A DNA stretch of 64,000 nt from positions 1 to 64,000 of the forward strand of contig CANGIT010000004.1 of the NCBI GenBank assembly GCA_947454155.1, in the 5' to 3' direction. This document shows, in pieces, positions 28,621-37,879 of the stretch. Below the pieces are notes generated by a model. It did no database searches, was not told the DNA's origin, and saw only the letters and a program-made list of their open reading frames with translations. Within the stretch, counting starts at the first letter, position 1. Each line of letters begins with the position of its first letter. The translations under genes and the position numbers were made by a program. The stretch comes from Chitinophagaceae bacterium. GTDB taxonomy: Bacteria; Bacteroidota; Bacteroidia; Chitinophagales; Chitinophagaceae.

Positions 28621-30246
28621 ATGAAAAAAATATTCAATCTCTCATTTTTATTGTTCGGTGCTATATATGTTCAGGCACAAAAGCCTACCGAGAACCTGGG
28701 TGGAAAGGTAAATTCTGTTCACGCAGAAGTAAGACCTTTCGTATCTGCCGATGGTAAGATATTATATTACGTTGTAGAAGGAAATCCTCAAAACAACAAT
28801 TTCGCCAAAGATAAGCTGGCACAAGATGTTTGGTACTCCGAATTGGCCGAAGACGGCAGCTGGGGTCAGGCTACACATGCCACCAAACCTGTAAATGACC
28901 TCAAAGACAACGCAGTTTTCTGGGTTTCTCCCGAAGGCAACAGATTGCTGATCAGAGGATCTTACGAAAATGGCAAATTCACCGGTAAAGGATTTTCGCT
29001 TTGCAACAAAGTTGAAGGCGGATGGTCAACTCCTGAAAAAATCAAAATCAAAGGCTATGAAAACATGGCGCTTGATGCTTACTCCGGTGCCACCATGGCC
29101 AATGACGGAAAAACTTTATTGTTGTACTTCTCTGAAGAAAAAAACAGCAACCTCAACGACATTTATGTAAGCCGTTTGAATGAGGATACGCAAGAATGGT
29201 CAAAGCCTGCAAAATTAGGTGACAATGTAAATATGGATGATTACGATGAAATCTCTCCCTTTTTGGCAGCAGATGGCGTAACTCTTTATTTCTCTACTGA
29301 TCGTCCGGGTGGAAAAGGTGACTATGATATCTGGATGACTAAAAGAACGGATGAAACCTGGAAACACTGGACAGAACCCGTAAATATGGGCGATCTGAAC
29401 ACTGCCGGATGGGATGCATATTTCTCTTTGGACGCCAAAGCAGAATATGGTTATTTCTCTACCACCACCCAAACCTTAGGAAGTACCGATATCGTTAAAA
29501 CAAAATTGAATGACGATCAGAAACCACAATCTGTGGTATTGGTATATGGAAGAGTTTTTAACGCTGTTACCAAAGAGCCAATGGACGCCAAATTGTTTTA
29601 TGATGCGATTCCGGGAGAAACCAGCGAAGGCAATGCCATTTCCAATGCTGATGGTATGTACAAAGTGACGCTTCCTTACGGTAAGCAATATAGCCTCAGA
29701 GCTTCTGCCGATAATTTCTTCTCTGTAATAGACACGCTTGATATCGCTCAAGTAGGCCCTTACAAAGAAATTCACCGTGATCTTTACCTGAATCCGGTAG
29801 TTACCGATGGTAAGTTGCTTACAGATTCTAATGGTAATGTGATTCGCACCAACATCGACAGCCTCGACGGTGATGAAATCGATGCGTCAAAACTGGCAGA
29901 GGGTCAAATCCTTTCTTCACATAACATCCTGTTTGATTATGCCAAATCCATCATCCGCTCAGATTCTTACAAAGAACTGGACAAGGTGGCTAAGCTGATG
30001 AAGAAAAATTCGACCATGGTGATTGAGCTCTCTGCACATACAGATGCGATTGGTGGTTATAGCGCCAACCTCAAATTGTCTGATGACAGAGCCAATTCAG
30101 CCCGTCAGTACCTGCTTTCTAAAGGCATAGAAGCCTCAAGAATCCAGGCCAAAGGATATGGTGAAACTACGCCTGTTGGAGATAACAAATCTGAAGAAGG
30201 ACGTCAGCTTAACCGCAGGGTTGAGTTCAGAATCCTTAAGAAATAA
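28621..30246 (+). CDS. PorE-like OmpA-family protein with PD40 propeller
   Basis: This 541-residue exported protein has a signal peptide (to about residue 20, 'YVQAQ'). A WD40/PD40-type beta-propeller follows (about 35-300, with repeats such as 'RPFVSADGKILYYV' and 'SPFLAADGVTLYFSTDRPGG'), then a carboxypeptidase-regulatory-like domain (about 305-390, 'VYGRVFNAVTKEPMDA'). The C-terminal OmpA domain (about 435-541) has the peptidoglycan-binding 'ELSAHTDAIGGYSANLKLSDDRA' and 'NRRVEF'. PorE anchors T9SS to the cell wall and has a similar order but with an N-terminal TPR that is absent here. Pairing with a PorP-like gene supports a T9SS-associated role. Confidence 0.88.
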   Translation: MKKIFNLSFLLFGAIYVQAQKPTENLGGKVNSVHAEVRPFVSADGKILYYVVEGNPQNNNFAKDKLAQDVWYSELAEDGSWGQATHATKPVNDLKDNAVFWVSPEGNRLLIRGSYENGKFTGKGFSLCNKVEGGWSTPEKIKIKGYENMALDAYSGATMANDGKTLLLYFSEEKNSNLNDIYVSRLNEDTQEWSKPAKLGDNVNMDDYDEISPFLAADGVTLYFSTDRPGGKGDYDIWMTKRTDETWKHWTEPVNMGDLNTAGWDAYFSLDAKAEYGYFSTTTQTLGSTDIVKTKLNDDQKPQSVVLVYGRVFNAVTKEPMDAKLFYDAIPGETSEGNAISNADGMYKVTLPYGKQYSLRASADNFFSVIDTLDIAQVGPYKEIHRDLYLNPVVTDGKLLTDSNGNVIRTNIDSLDGDEIDASKLAEGQILSSHNILFDYAKSIIRSDSYKELDKVAKLMKKNSTMVIELSAHTDAIGGYSANLKLSDDRANSARQYLLSKGIEASRIQAKGYGETTPVGDNKSEEGRQLNRRVEFRILKK

Positions 30247-30270
30247 TTGAGCTGATTCAATAAAAATTCA

Positions 30271-30302
30271 AACCGGTAACTTCAAAGTTGCCGGTTTTTT
30301 TA
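30271..30302 (+). terminator. Terminator after the PorE-like gene
   Basis: AACCGGTAAC pairs with GTTGCCGGTT (one G-U pair) across a TTCAAA loop, followed by eight T. It sits between convergent genes, overlapping the 3' end of the kinase gene, and may also slow transcription from the other side. Confidence 0.88.
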
Positions 30303-31346
30303 TTTGTGTGAGGGAAGAGAGAAACCGAAAGTGGTGCCCACATCAATCTTGCTTCTCACGTGAATATTTTGATAATGGGCTTCAATGATATGCTTGCAAA
30401 TGGCAAGTCCTAAACCGCTGCCGCCCACTTTTCTGCTTCTTGCCTGGTCGGTGCGGTAGAATCTTTCAAAAATGCGTGGAAGGTGCTCTTCGTGAATACC
30501 ACTACCATCGTCGCTGATTTCGATGAGTATGCTTTTGGATTCTACTTTGTAAAAACTGGCTTCTACCAATCCGTTTTCTTTGCCGTATTTGATGGCATTG
30601 TCAGTGAGGTTGATCAGCACCTGCCTTATTTTTTCTCTGTCGGCATAAACTTGCAAAGGAATCTCGCAGCCTTTCTTGATGGTTAAAGTGATGTGTTTTT
30701 CTCCGGCTTTCAACAGCAACGATTCGTATACTTCTTTCATCAGGTCCTGAATCACAAATTGTGTGTAATTGAGCTGCAATTCCCCGCTTTCCAACTTTGA
30801 AATCTGGTCCAGGTCATCCACCAGATTGGCTAAGCGATCGATGTTTCTGGATGTGCTCTGCAGAAACTTCATGTTTACATCTGGATTGTTTACCGCGCCG
30901 CTTAACAATGTATCTACATAACCCTGAATGGAAAATATAGGCGTCTTCAGTTCGTGACTCAGATTTTGCAGGAACTCTTTTCGGAAGGCCTCGTTTTTTT
31001 GCAGCACTTCAAATTCACTGCGGTATTGTTGTGCCCAGGTGATCACATCTTCTCTCACTTCTTCCACGGTTTTCAAAGGCAATATGTTCTTATAATAGAA
31101 TTCTTCCCGTTTTGTCGCCTTGGTTTGTGAAATGAGTTTGTAAATCAGTTTGATTTGACGCTGCAAATACGACCGCAGCAGATAGGAAAGCAACAAATAA
31201 GCGATGATGTAAAAAACAATTGAACACCAGAGTAAGGCGGTAAGACTTTTCGAGAAAAAAAATATAGCACCGGCAAGGGGAAAAGTAAGAACAGCAGCGC
31301 CGATGAGAGAAAGTTGAATCGTCGTAAGGTTCCTGTTGATGTTCAT
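30300..31346 (-). CDS. PhoR-like sensor histidine kinase
   Basis: This 348-residue inner-membrane kinase has two TM helices close together (about 10-30 and 36-56), so only a very short external loop; it may sense in the membrane or rely on partners. The HisKA domain has the phosphoacceptor H-box 'NLSHELKTPIFS' (about 130). The ATPase domain has the N-box 'LINLTDNAIKYGK', the G1 box 'ISDDGSGI', the F-box 'RIFERFYRTD' and the G2 box 'GGSGLGLAICK'. The ATG at 31346 was preferred to the GTG at 31349. It lies 54 bases after the response regulator gene on the same strand, so the two form a pair. A PhoR/phosphate role would need a pho regulon, which is not seen here. Confidence 0.92.
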   Translation of the reverse strand: MNINRNLTTIQLSLIGAAVLTFPLAGAIFFFSKSLTALLWCSIVFYIIAYLLLSYLLRSYLQRQIKLIYKLISQTKATKREEFYYKNILPLKTVEEVREDVITWAQQYRSEFEVLQKNEAFRKEFLQNLSHELKTPIFSIQGYVDTLLSGAVNNPDVNMKFLQSTSRNIDRLANLVDDLDQISKLESGELQLNYTQFVIQDLMKEVYESLLLKAGEKHITLTIKKGCEIPLQVYADREKIRQVLINLTDNAIKYGKENGLVEASFYKVESKSILIEISDDGSGIHEEHLPRIFERFYRTDQARSRKVGGSGLGLAICKHIIEAHYQNIHVRSKIDVGTTFGFSLPSHK

Positions 31347-31400
31347 CACAAAAATTTCAGGATAAAGATACGGGTAATGATTATTGCATCACTACCTAAT

Positions 31401-32075
31401 TCAAAGTTCAAATTTGTAACCTACGCCTTTAACAGTGGTGATACAGTCGAGGTCCAGTTTTTGTCTGATTTTGCGGATGTGTACATCAATTGTTCTGTCG
31501 CCTACAATCACATCGGTGCCCCAGATCTGGTTTAAAATTTCATGTCGAAGAAATACTTTGCCGGGCTTGGAGGCCAGCAAGGAGAGCAGTTCAAATTCTT
31601 TACGTGCCAGCACAATGTCATTGCCTTTGATGGCCACGCTGTAATTTTCGCGATTGATTACCAGGTCGCCGAGGTTGATATTGGAAGCAGCATCAACAGG
31701 TTTGATGCGACGAAATAAAGCATTCACTTTACTGATCAGTACCTTGGGTCGGATAGGTTTGGTGAGATAATCATCTGCACCGGATTCCAGCCCTTTTACT
31801 TCGGAGCTGTCGTCGCTCATGGCGGTAAGAAAAATAATCAGTGTGTTTCGGAAGTTATCCTTGCTTCTGAGGTGATGACAGACTTCAATTCCATTTTTCA
31901 TTGGCATCATCACATCCAGTATGATGAGATCGGGTGAAAATGCAACAGCTTTGTCAATCGCTTGCATGCCATTGAGCGCTGTGATGACGGTGTATCCCTC
32001 AGCTTCCAGGTTGAACCGCAGTATCTCGAGGATATCGGCTTCGTCGTCTGCAATGAGAATTTTTTTTCCGTTCAT
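31401..32075 (-). CDS. OmpR/PhoB-family response regulator
   Basis: This 224-residue transcription regulator pairs with the kinase downstream. The receiver domain (5-120) has the acidic pocket Asp10-Asp11, the phosphoacceptor Asp54 in 'LIILDVMMP', Thr in 'FLTAMSDD' and Lys in 'DDYLTKPIRP'. The C-terminal winged-helix DNA-binding domain ends 'VIVGDRTIDVHIRKIRQKL...TVKGVGYKFEL', the standard OmpR wing. The start is ATG 32075 (MNGKKILIADDEAD), where the receiver domain normally begins; upstream in-frame ATGs would add a non-conserved tail. A -7 box (TACATTTG) lies 13 bases upstream. Confidence 0.94.
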   Translation of the reverse strand: MNGKKILIADDEADILEILRFNLEAEGYTVITALNGMQAIDKAVAFSPDLIILDVMMPMKNGIEVCHHLRSKDNFRNTLIIFLTAMSDDSSEVKGLESGADDYLTKPIRPKVLISKVNALFRRIKPVDAASNINLGDLVINRENYSVAIKGNDIVLARKEFELLSLLASKPGKVFLRHEILNQIWGTDVIVGDRTIDVHIRKIRQKLDLDCITTVKGVGYKFEL

Positions 32076-32087
32076 AGAATTGATAAA

Positions 32088-32095
32088 CAAATGTA
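32088..32095 (-). promoter_or_regulatory. -7 box for the two-component operon
   Basis: On the minus strand TACATTTG matches TAnnTTTG exactly. It is 13 bases before the ATG at 32075, so the leader would be only a few bases. No good -33 TTTG is seen at the normal spacing. Confidence 0.45.
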
Positions 32096-32234
32096 ACACA
32101 TCAGTCACTGCCTTGTTCATGCGATGCAAAGAACTTGTATTATTAAATTGTTAAGCACATTTTACCGTAATATTTATATATTCGTAATGAAAGTATCCTT
32201 GGCACATTTGCATTTACACCAATTCAAAACATTG

Positions 32235-34451
32235 ATGCGACCATTCCGGTTTATCTTTTTACTTTTTATCGGCAGCTTATGCAAGGCGGCCGTGTCCGAT
32301 ACCGTAACAGTGCCTGTTTACCGCCAGTTTTTTCATGATAAGATCAACAATGAACAAAAACTCTGCGACAAGCTGGATGGTAAGGCAGATAATCAAATGC
32401 GCATTGGCTCCAATGAAGAGATGAATCTCAGGCTTTCTGATGTTTTGTTTCGTAAAGTGAATGGATTGCAGGACTGGATTGAGCGAAACGACAAGATTAC
32501 AAGAAACAACGACAAAATCAAACTGCTTAGCAACATAGAAGTTTGTTTACGACTTTTCAGAACAGGATGGAAAAAGAAGGAAATCACCGCTGCTGAATTC
32601 CCATTGCTGATGGACAACATGACCGCCATCCTCAAGGCGCAAGAAACAGAAACGAGCATGGCGCCCTTCATTGAAAAAATGCCTTACAGCATTGCCCACA
32701 TCAACACCGAAGCATTCAACGACAATGTCGGTTACAAGGAGGCACAGAAACTTGTTTATTTCAAATATTGCAAGCTGCATCCCGATATAATCCTCACCAG
32801 CATCAGACCTTATGTGAACGAGCCATTCGCAGATAGTCTCATCGCCATCGCCTGCCTGCAGAACCCTGCGCAGCTGTACAATTACGCGCAATCGGTGAGC
32901 ACTCCGGAAGGAAAGCTGATTCATAACTCCGGCAATGAGCTGGTGAAAACTGTGGCCAAACTAAGTCAAACACCCAATGCGCTGCTGTATTTTCCCTTTC
33001 TTGATGATATTATCTCCGGCAAAAAAACCGTAACGGCTATACGAAAATATGTGGGCGACGGCGAAGCTGGATTTGACAGCGTAGGGTATTACAAACTGCT
33101 GGTGAACACCGAAACGGATTATTTCAAAAGAATGAGCAGTCCCGAAAGGGATACGCCGGTGGCGATGTTTGGCCCCAACGGATTGAGAGAAACCCTGAAA
33201 GATCGCGCCATCAGACATTTCATCACACCCATCAACAACCTCCATAACGAGAACAATCTCAACGTAAGAATGCACGCCATCGATTCGCTGACGCCGGTGG
33301 AGATTTATTACATGATTGTGATGGGTGAGAATGACATCTACACTTCCAGCTTCAAACATTCTTTCAACCGAATGTTGCAACGCATGGGCTCTAAACCAAG
33401 ATGCGATTCTCTGCTCCTGAATGTGCGATTCGATTATTTCAAGAAGTTCATCAAGATGACGGCCAATTACAACCGGCTGGATACCTTCTTGAAAAACATG
33501 CCGGTTCAAAGCTCGTCTTTGCTCATGAAGGCTTTTGTATCCAATCTCGATCAAACCGGAAATTTGGAAGACGCTACCGATGTGGCTGATTCGTACAGCA
33601 GTATCAATAATCCTAAATTGCAGGCCACCATTCTGGAGTATGTAAAAGAAAATGAAACACAATGTACCGACGACAACAATGAAAAGGGAATGGTGGTGTA
33701 TAACTTGCTCAAGAACATCTTTCTCTCCTTAGACAGTTCCAATCATATCGATCTTACTTCCATCGCCAACATTCCTTCCATTGATGAGATTGCAAGAAAT
33801 GAACTTGCGGATGACAGTGGAAGAATCATACAGCAGGTTTTCTTTTATGGCGATGAGGATGGCAAAACTTATTTCACTCCTTTCCTCAATTCTTTTTCAC
33901 CAAAAGAATGGAAAATCACCAAAAAGCCCGAGTGGGTAGAAATGCATTCCATCAGGGGAAATGTATGGGTATACGCCAATCTGCCTTTGGATTACGATGC
34001 CAATCTTGACGATTCGGCGCAGGTGCACCTCAACAACTATCTCGAAGAGAATGAACTCTATCCTTCCATTGTTATTCATCGGGGCCACAGTTATTGGCTA
34101 CCCGGAACCATCAGTCGCATGCCGTTGAATGCGAAGATTGTGATGTTGGGTTCTTGCGGCGGCTACAAGAACCTGAACAAGATTCTGGGTTTCGCTCCTG
34201 ATGCACATATCATCTCTACCAAAGAAATCGGTGCCGGAGATATCAATCGGCCCATCATGACCTACCTCAATCAGGCACTCATCAACGACAGTCGTATTGT
34301 TTGGAAAGACATGTGGAAAACACTCTCCCATCAATTCAATCAGGATAAAAACAAAGCTGTCAGGGAAAGCTGGGAAAGTTATATTCCTCCTTATCGAAAT
34401 CTAGGTGCCATCTTCATCAAAGCCTACAACAAACGGATGGAGTCGTTGTAA
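32235..34451 (+). CDS. Exported protein of unknown function with a candidate caspase-like His/Cys dyad
   Basis: I do not recognise the family. From ATG 32235 the protein is 738 residues with a signal peptide (MRPFRFIFLLFIGSLCKAA). ATG 32124 and 32187 are in frame but would put ~16-37 residues before the signal. The body is mostly charged and probably helical. Near the C-terminus two hydrophobic strands each end in a possible catalytic residue: 'SIVIHRGHSYW' (His618) and 'AKIVMLGSCGGYKNL' (Cys641), then 'APDAHIISTKEIGAGDINRPIM'. The strand-GHS and strand-SCGG pattern is like that of clan CD peptidases and CHAT domains, but the His-Cys spacing (23) is shorter than in caspases. It is divergent from the two-component genes and followed by an ABC exporter. 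A structural, non-catalytic role remains possible. Confidence 0.6.
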   Translation: MRPFRFIFLLFIGSLCKAAVSDTVTVPVYRQFFHDKINNEQKLCDKLDGKADNQMRIGSNEEMNLRLSDVLFRKVNGLQDWIERNDKITRNNDKIKLLSNIEVCLRLFRTGWKKKEITAAEFPLLMDNMTAILKAQETETSMAPFIEKMPYSIAHINTEAFNDNVGYKEAQKLVYFKYCKLHPDIILTSIRPYVNEPFADSLIAIACLQNPAQLYNYAQSVSTPEGKLIHNSGNELVKTVAKLSQTPNALLYFPFLDDIISGKKTVTAIRKYVGDGEAGFDSVGYYKLLVNTETDYFKRMSSPERDTPVAMFGPNGLRETLKDRAIRHFITPINNLHNENNLNVRMHAIDSLTPVEIYYMIVMGENDIYTSSFKHSFNRMLQRMGSKPRCDSLLLNVRFDYFKKFIKMTANYNRLDTFLKNMPVQSSSLLMKAFVSNLDQTGNLEDATDVADSYSSINNPKLQATILEYVKENETQCTDDNNEKGMVVYNLLKNIFLSLDSSNHIDLTSIANIPSIDEIARNELADDSGRIIQQVFFYGDEDGKTYFTPFLNSFSPKEWKITKKPEWVEMHSIRGNVWVYANLPLDYDANLDDSAQVHLNNYLEENELYPSIVIHRGHSYWLPGTISRMPLNAKIVMLGSCGGYKNLNKILGFAPDAHIISTKEIGAGDINRPIMTYLNQALINDSRIVWKDMWKTLSHQFNQDKNKAVRESWESYIPPYRNLGAIFIKAYNKRMESL

Positions 34452-34465
34452 AACCGCTTTTGATT

Positions 34466-34473
34466 TACCTTTG
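34466..34473 (+). promoter_or_regulatory. -7 box immediately before the ABC exporter start
   Basis: TACCTTTG is an exact -7 match, ending only five bases before the ATG at 34479. If used, the transcript would begin at or within a base or two of the start codon (leaderless). No TTTG occurs at the normal -33 position. Confidence 0.4.
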
Positions 34474-34478
34474 AATCC

Positions 34479-36278
34479 ATGAGTCAATCCAACCGTACAC
34501 AAAAAGTATTCGAATGGAGCTTATTGCGCAGGATCTTCGGGTATGCTTCTCCGTATCATAACAGGTTTTATTTCTCCATCTTTCTTTCCATACTTCTTGC
34601 TGTTCTCTCTCCATTGCGGCCGATGCTTATCCAGCTCACCATCAACAAGGGCATTCATCAACAGGCAGCTGGATGGCTGATGAAAGGGCCGGGTGCTTTT
34701 ATTATTGAAATGACATTGATACAAATTGTATTGCTGTTCATAGAAACCCTCCTTCGTTATTATTTCACTTATTCCACAGCATCACTCGGGCAATCTGTGG
34801 TGCGCGATCTTCGCAACCAGACCTATGGCAAAATCCTTGGCCTCAATCTTTCGCAATTCGACCAGACGCCGATTGGCATGCTCACTACCAGAACCATCAA
34901 TGACATAGAATCGGTCAACGACATTTTCAGCGACGGGCTCATTCCCATCATCGCCGATCTGTTGTCTATCATCGCGGTACTTACCTACATGTTTTACACC
35001 GATTGGGCCATCACCCTTGTTTGTCTGGCTCCATTTCCATTGCTCATCATCGCCACTTATTTTTTCAAAGAGGCCGTAAACAAATCCTTTATTCGTGTAC
35101 GCAATGCCGTGGCATCCCTCAACACGTTTGTACAAGAGCATATTTCCGGCATGCTGCTGGTGCAGGCCTTCACTGCCGAAAAGAACGAGTACGAAAAATT
35201 CAAAAGCATCAACCGCGATCACAGAGACGCCAACATCAAAGCCATATTCGCCTATTCGGTTTTTTTTCCGATTGTGGAACTGGTGGCCGCCATCAGCATC
35301 GGATTGCTGGTGGGGTGGACAGCCCGTCAATCGCTGCATTGGCCAGAATCAACGGCTTTTCATGCCGCGGGCATCATCACTTCATTTATCCTTTGCATCA
35401 ATTTGCTGTTCCGGCCACTGCGTGTGATTGCCGACAAATTCAATGTGCTGCAGATGGGTATGATTGCTGGTGCCCGGGTATTTAAAGTACTCGATAATGA
35501 AGATAACACACCAATTGATGGGGCAATGGTTACCCAACGGTTCATGGGCGAGATTTCATTTGAACAGGTTCGGTTTGCTTACCAGCCCGGAACCGAAGTG
35601 CTCAAAGGAATCAGTTTTGAGGTGAAGCCCGGGGAAACGCTGGCCATTGTGGGCAACACCGGCAGCGGTAAAACAACCATCATCAGCTTGCTGAACCGGA
35701 TGTATTTCATCAACAGTGGAAAAATCTCCATCGACGGGCAGTCCATTGCAGACATGAACATTGCTTCCATGCGTAGTCAGATTGCCGTAGTGCTGCAAGA
35801 TGTTTTCCTGTTCAGCGGATCGGTGATGGACAACATCACTTTGCGCAATCCAAGCATCAATGAAGCCCAGGTATATGAAGCGGCCCGTCTCATCGGCATC
35901 CATGACTTCATCCTCACGCTGCCTGGTGGTTATGATTTCAATGTGATGGAGAGGGGAGCCACCCTTTCGCTGGGGCAAAGGCAATTGTTGTCTTTTGTCA
36001 GGGCTTTGCTGTACAATCCTTCCATTCTCATTCTCGATGAAGCCTCCTCTTCCATAGATACGGAAAGCGAGATGCTGATGCAGCAGGCGATTCAGCAGGT
36101 GATAGCGGGCCGAACTTCAATCATTATCGCGCACCGACTCAGTACCATCCGCAATGCCAGCCAGATTATGGTCATGGACAAGGGAGAAGTGGTGGAAAAA
36201 GGAACACACGAAGCGTTGATGGCCAAAAATGCGGCCTATGCGGGTTTATACCGTCGTCAGTTCTCTAAAAATGCCTAA
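34479..36278 (+). CDS. ABC exporter, fused permease/ATPase (multidrug/lipid type)
   Basis: This 599-residue half-transporter would work as a dimer in the inner membrane. The six-helix exporter domain (about 30-320) has the coupling-helix region 'FDQTPIGMLTTRTINDIESVNDIF', typical of YheI/YheH- or MsbA-like exporters. The ATPase domain has Walker A 'GNTGSGKTT', Q-loop 'VLQDVFLFSG', signature 'LSLGQRQLLSF', Walker B 'ILILDEASSSIDTESE' and H-loop 'AHRLSTI'. The signature is LSLGQ rather than LSGGQ, a known variant in this exporter group, with an intact catalytic Glu after Walker B. The substrate is unknown. Its distance from the glycan locus argues against a role there. Confidence 0.88.
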   Translation: MSQSNRTQKVFEWSLLRRIFGYASPYHNRFYFSIFLSILLAVLSPLRPMLIQLTINKGIHQQAAGWLMKGPGAFIIEMTLIQIVLLFIETLLRYYFTYSTASLGQSVVRDLRNQTYGKILGLNLSQFDQTPIGMLTTRTINDIESVNDIFSDGLIPIIADLLSIIAVLTYMFYTDWAITLVCLAPFPLLIIATYFFKEAVNKSFIRVRNAVASLNTFVQEHISGMLLVQAFTAEKNEYEKFKSINRDHRDANIKAIFAYSVFFPIVELVAAISIGLLVGWTARQSLHWPESTAFHAAGIITSFILCINLLFRPLRVIADKFNVLQMGMIAGARVFKVLDNEDNTPIDGAMVTQRFMGEISFEQVRFAYQPGTEVLKGISFEVKPGETLAIVGNTGSGKTTIISLLNRMYFINSGKISIDGQSIADMNIASMRSQIAVVLQDVFLFSGSVMDNITLRNPSINEAQVYEAARLIGIHDFILTLPGGYDFNVMERGATLSLGQRQLLSFVRALLYNPSILILDEASSSIDTESEMLMQQAIQQVIAGRTSIIIAHRLSTIRNASQIMVMDKGEVVEKGTHEALMAKNAAYAGLYRRQFSKNA

Positions 36279-36333
36279 CCACAGCTATTTTGATCGGTAC
36301 AAGAGCCCAAAGCCCAAATATCCTTCAGATAAT

Positions 36334-36364
36334 TTTTAATTTTAGCCTTGTGGCCTTACCTTTG
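36334..36364 (+). promoter_or_regulatory. Promoter of the atpBEFH operon
   Basis: TTTT (36334-36337), 19 bases, TACCTTTG (36357-36364): a perfect -7 and a single mismatch at -33. The atpB ATG follows at 36383, giving a leader of about 12 bases. Confidence 0.7.
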
Positions 36365-36382
36365 CGCAAAATTCAGGAAGTT

Positions 36383-37516
36383 ATGTTTGTTTCACGATAT
36401 AAAAATGCCTTGGCTTTTGCCTTGGGATGCTTATTGGCACTGATTTCTTTGCCTGTTCTGGCACAGGAAAACGAAGGCGCTGCGGGCACCGAACCCCATG
36501 CAGTCAAAGAAGAAAAACTGGACCCGGCCAAAATCATCATGGATCACATCAAGGATGCCCATGAATTTCATTTTTTCACCATCGAAAACAAAGAAAATCC
36601 ACACGAATCTTTTCATGCCACCATCCCGTTGCCGGTCATTTTATACGCTCCAGGCAAGGGTTTGAAGGTATTTTCATCTGCGCGCTTCGGGCATCTCGGT
36701 GATGAAGCCTACGAAGGATACAAATTGGATGAGAAAAAAGATATTGTAGCCGAAGACGGATCGGTGGTGTATGATTTTTCCCTGACCAAAAACGTGGTGC
36801 AGATGTTGCTGGCCCTCACCATTTTAGTATGGCTGATGACCAGTGTGGCCAAAAAATATAAAAACGGACAAGGGGTTTCTAGCGCGCCGAAAGGTTGGCA
36901 AAATGCAGTGGAGCCTGTGATTGCTTTTGTAAGAGATGAAGTAGCCAAACCGAATCTGAGTCACAAATGGCAGAAATATCTTCCTTATCTGCTCACTGTT
37001 TTCTTTTTCATTCTCATCAACAACATCTTTGGTTTGTTGCCCGGTTCTGCGAATGTTACCGGAAATATCGCTTTCACCATCGTGTTAGGAGTGATTTCAT
37101 TTTTTGTTATTCTTTTCAGCACCAACAAACATTTCTGGGGTCACATCTTCTGGTTTCCAGGTGTGCCTGTGCTGGTAAGAATTTTCATTATGTTGCCAGT
37201 AGAATTGCTGGGTGTGTTCACTAAGCCTTTCGCCCTGATTGTGCGTCTTTTCGCCAACATGGTGGCGGGTCACATTATCATTCTGAGTTTTATCGCCTTG
37301 ATTTTCATTTTCGGATCTATGAGTGCCGGCGCCGGCTGGGGCTTCTCGCCTTTGTCTGTGGCTTTTGCCGTATTCATCTATCTGATTGAAATCATGGTGG
37401 CATTCATACAGGCGTTCATCTTCACCAACCTGACTGCCGTTTTTATCGGTCAAGCGTTTGAAGGAGGACACGATCATCATGAGGCCGAAGATCATGGCCA
37501 TCATGCAACAGCGTAA
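36383..37516 (+). CDS. atpB: F-type ATP synthase subunit a
   Basis: This 377-residue subunit of the membrane F0 part forms the two proton half-channels. It has a signal peptide and an N-terminal extension (about 1-125, 'LPVLAQENEGAAGTEP'), usual for Bacteroidota subunit a, then the five or six helices of the core. The essential Arg is Arg288 in 'ALIVRLFANMVAGH'. 'IQAFIFTNLTAVFIGQAF' is the conserved last helix. A His-rich tail ('GGHDHHEAEDHGHHATA') ends the protein. The start is ATG 36383, where the signal peptide begins and directly downstream of a consensus promoter; an in-frame start at 36290 would lie upstream of that promoter. It is followed by atpE after 27 bases. Confidence 0.96.
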   Translation: MFVSRYKNALAFALGCLLALISLPVLAQENEGAAGTEPHAVKEEKLDPAKIIMDHIKDAHEFHFFTIENKENPHESFHATIPLPVILYAPGKGLKVFSSARFGHLGDEAYEGYKLDEKKDIVAEDGSVVYDFSLTKNVVQMLLALTILVWLMTSVAKKYKNGQGVSSAPKGWQNAVEPVIAFVRDEVAKPNLSHKWQKYLPYLLTVFFFILINNIFGLLPGSANVTGNIAFTIVLGVISFFVILFSTNKHFWGHIFWFPGVPVLVRIFIMLPVELLGVFTKPFALIVRLFANMVAGHIIILSFIALIFIFGSMSAGAGWGFSPLSVAFAVFIYLIEIMVAFIQAFIFTNLTAVFIGQAFEGGHDHHEAEDHGHHATA

Positions 37517-37795
<279 letters not shown>

Positions 37796-37805
37796 GCACC
37801 AACTC

Positions 37806-37844
37806 ATTACTGCATCCTATGCACAGGGCGGCGGATGCAGTAAT
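37806..37844 (+). other. Perfect 12-bp stem-loop between atpE and atpF
   Basis: ATTACTGCATCC (37806-37817) and GGATGCAGTAAT (37833-37844) are exact reverse complements around a 15-base loop. Only 'ATTTAAAAA' follows, so there is no clean U-run. It lies 11 bases after the atpE stop. It could protect the 3' end of an atpE message or partly terminate transcription, giving more subunit c than b, as the enzyme requires. Confidence 0.75.
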
Positions 37845-37879
37845 ATTTAAAAATTGTAAAGCGATTAATCTTTAATACC

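Noticed and set aside
35950..35985. LSLGQ signature in the ABC exporter as a sign of inactivity
   Set aside because: Walker A, Walker B with Glu, Q-loop and H-loop are intact, and such variants are common in this exporter subgroup.
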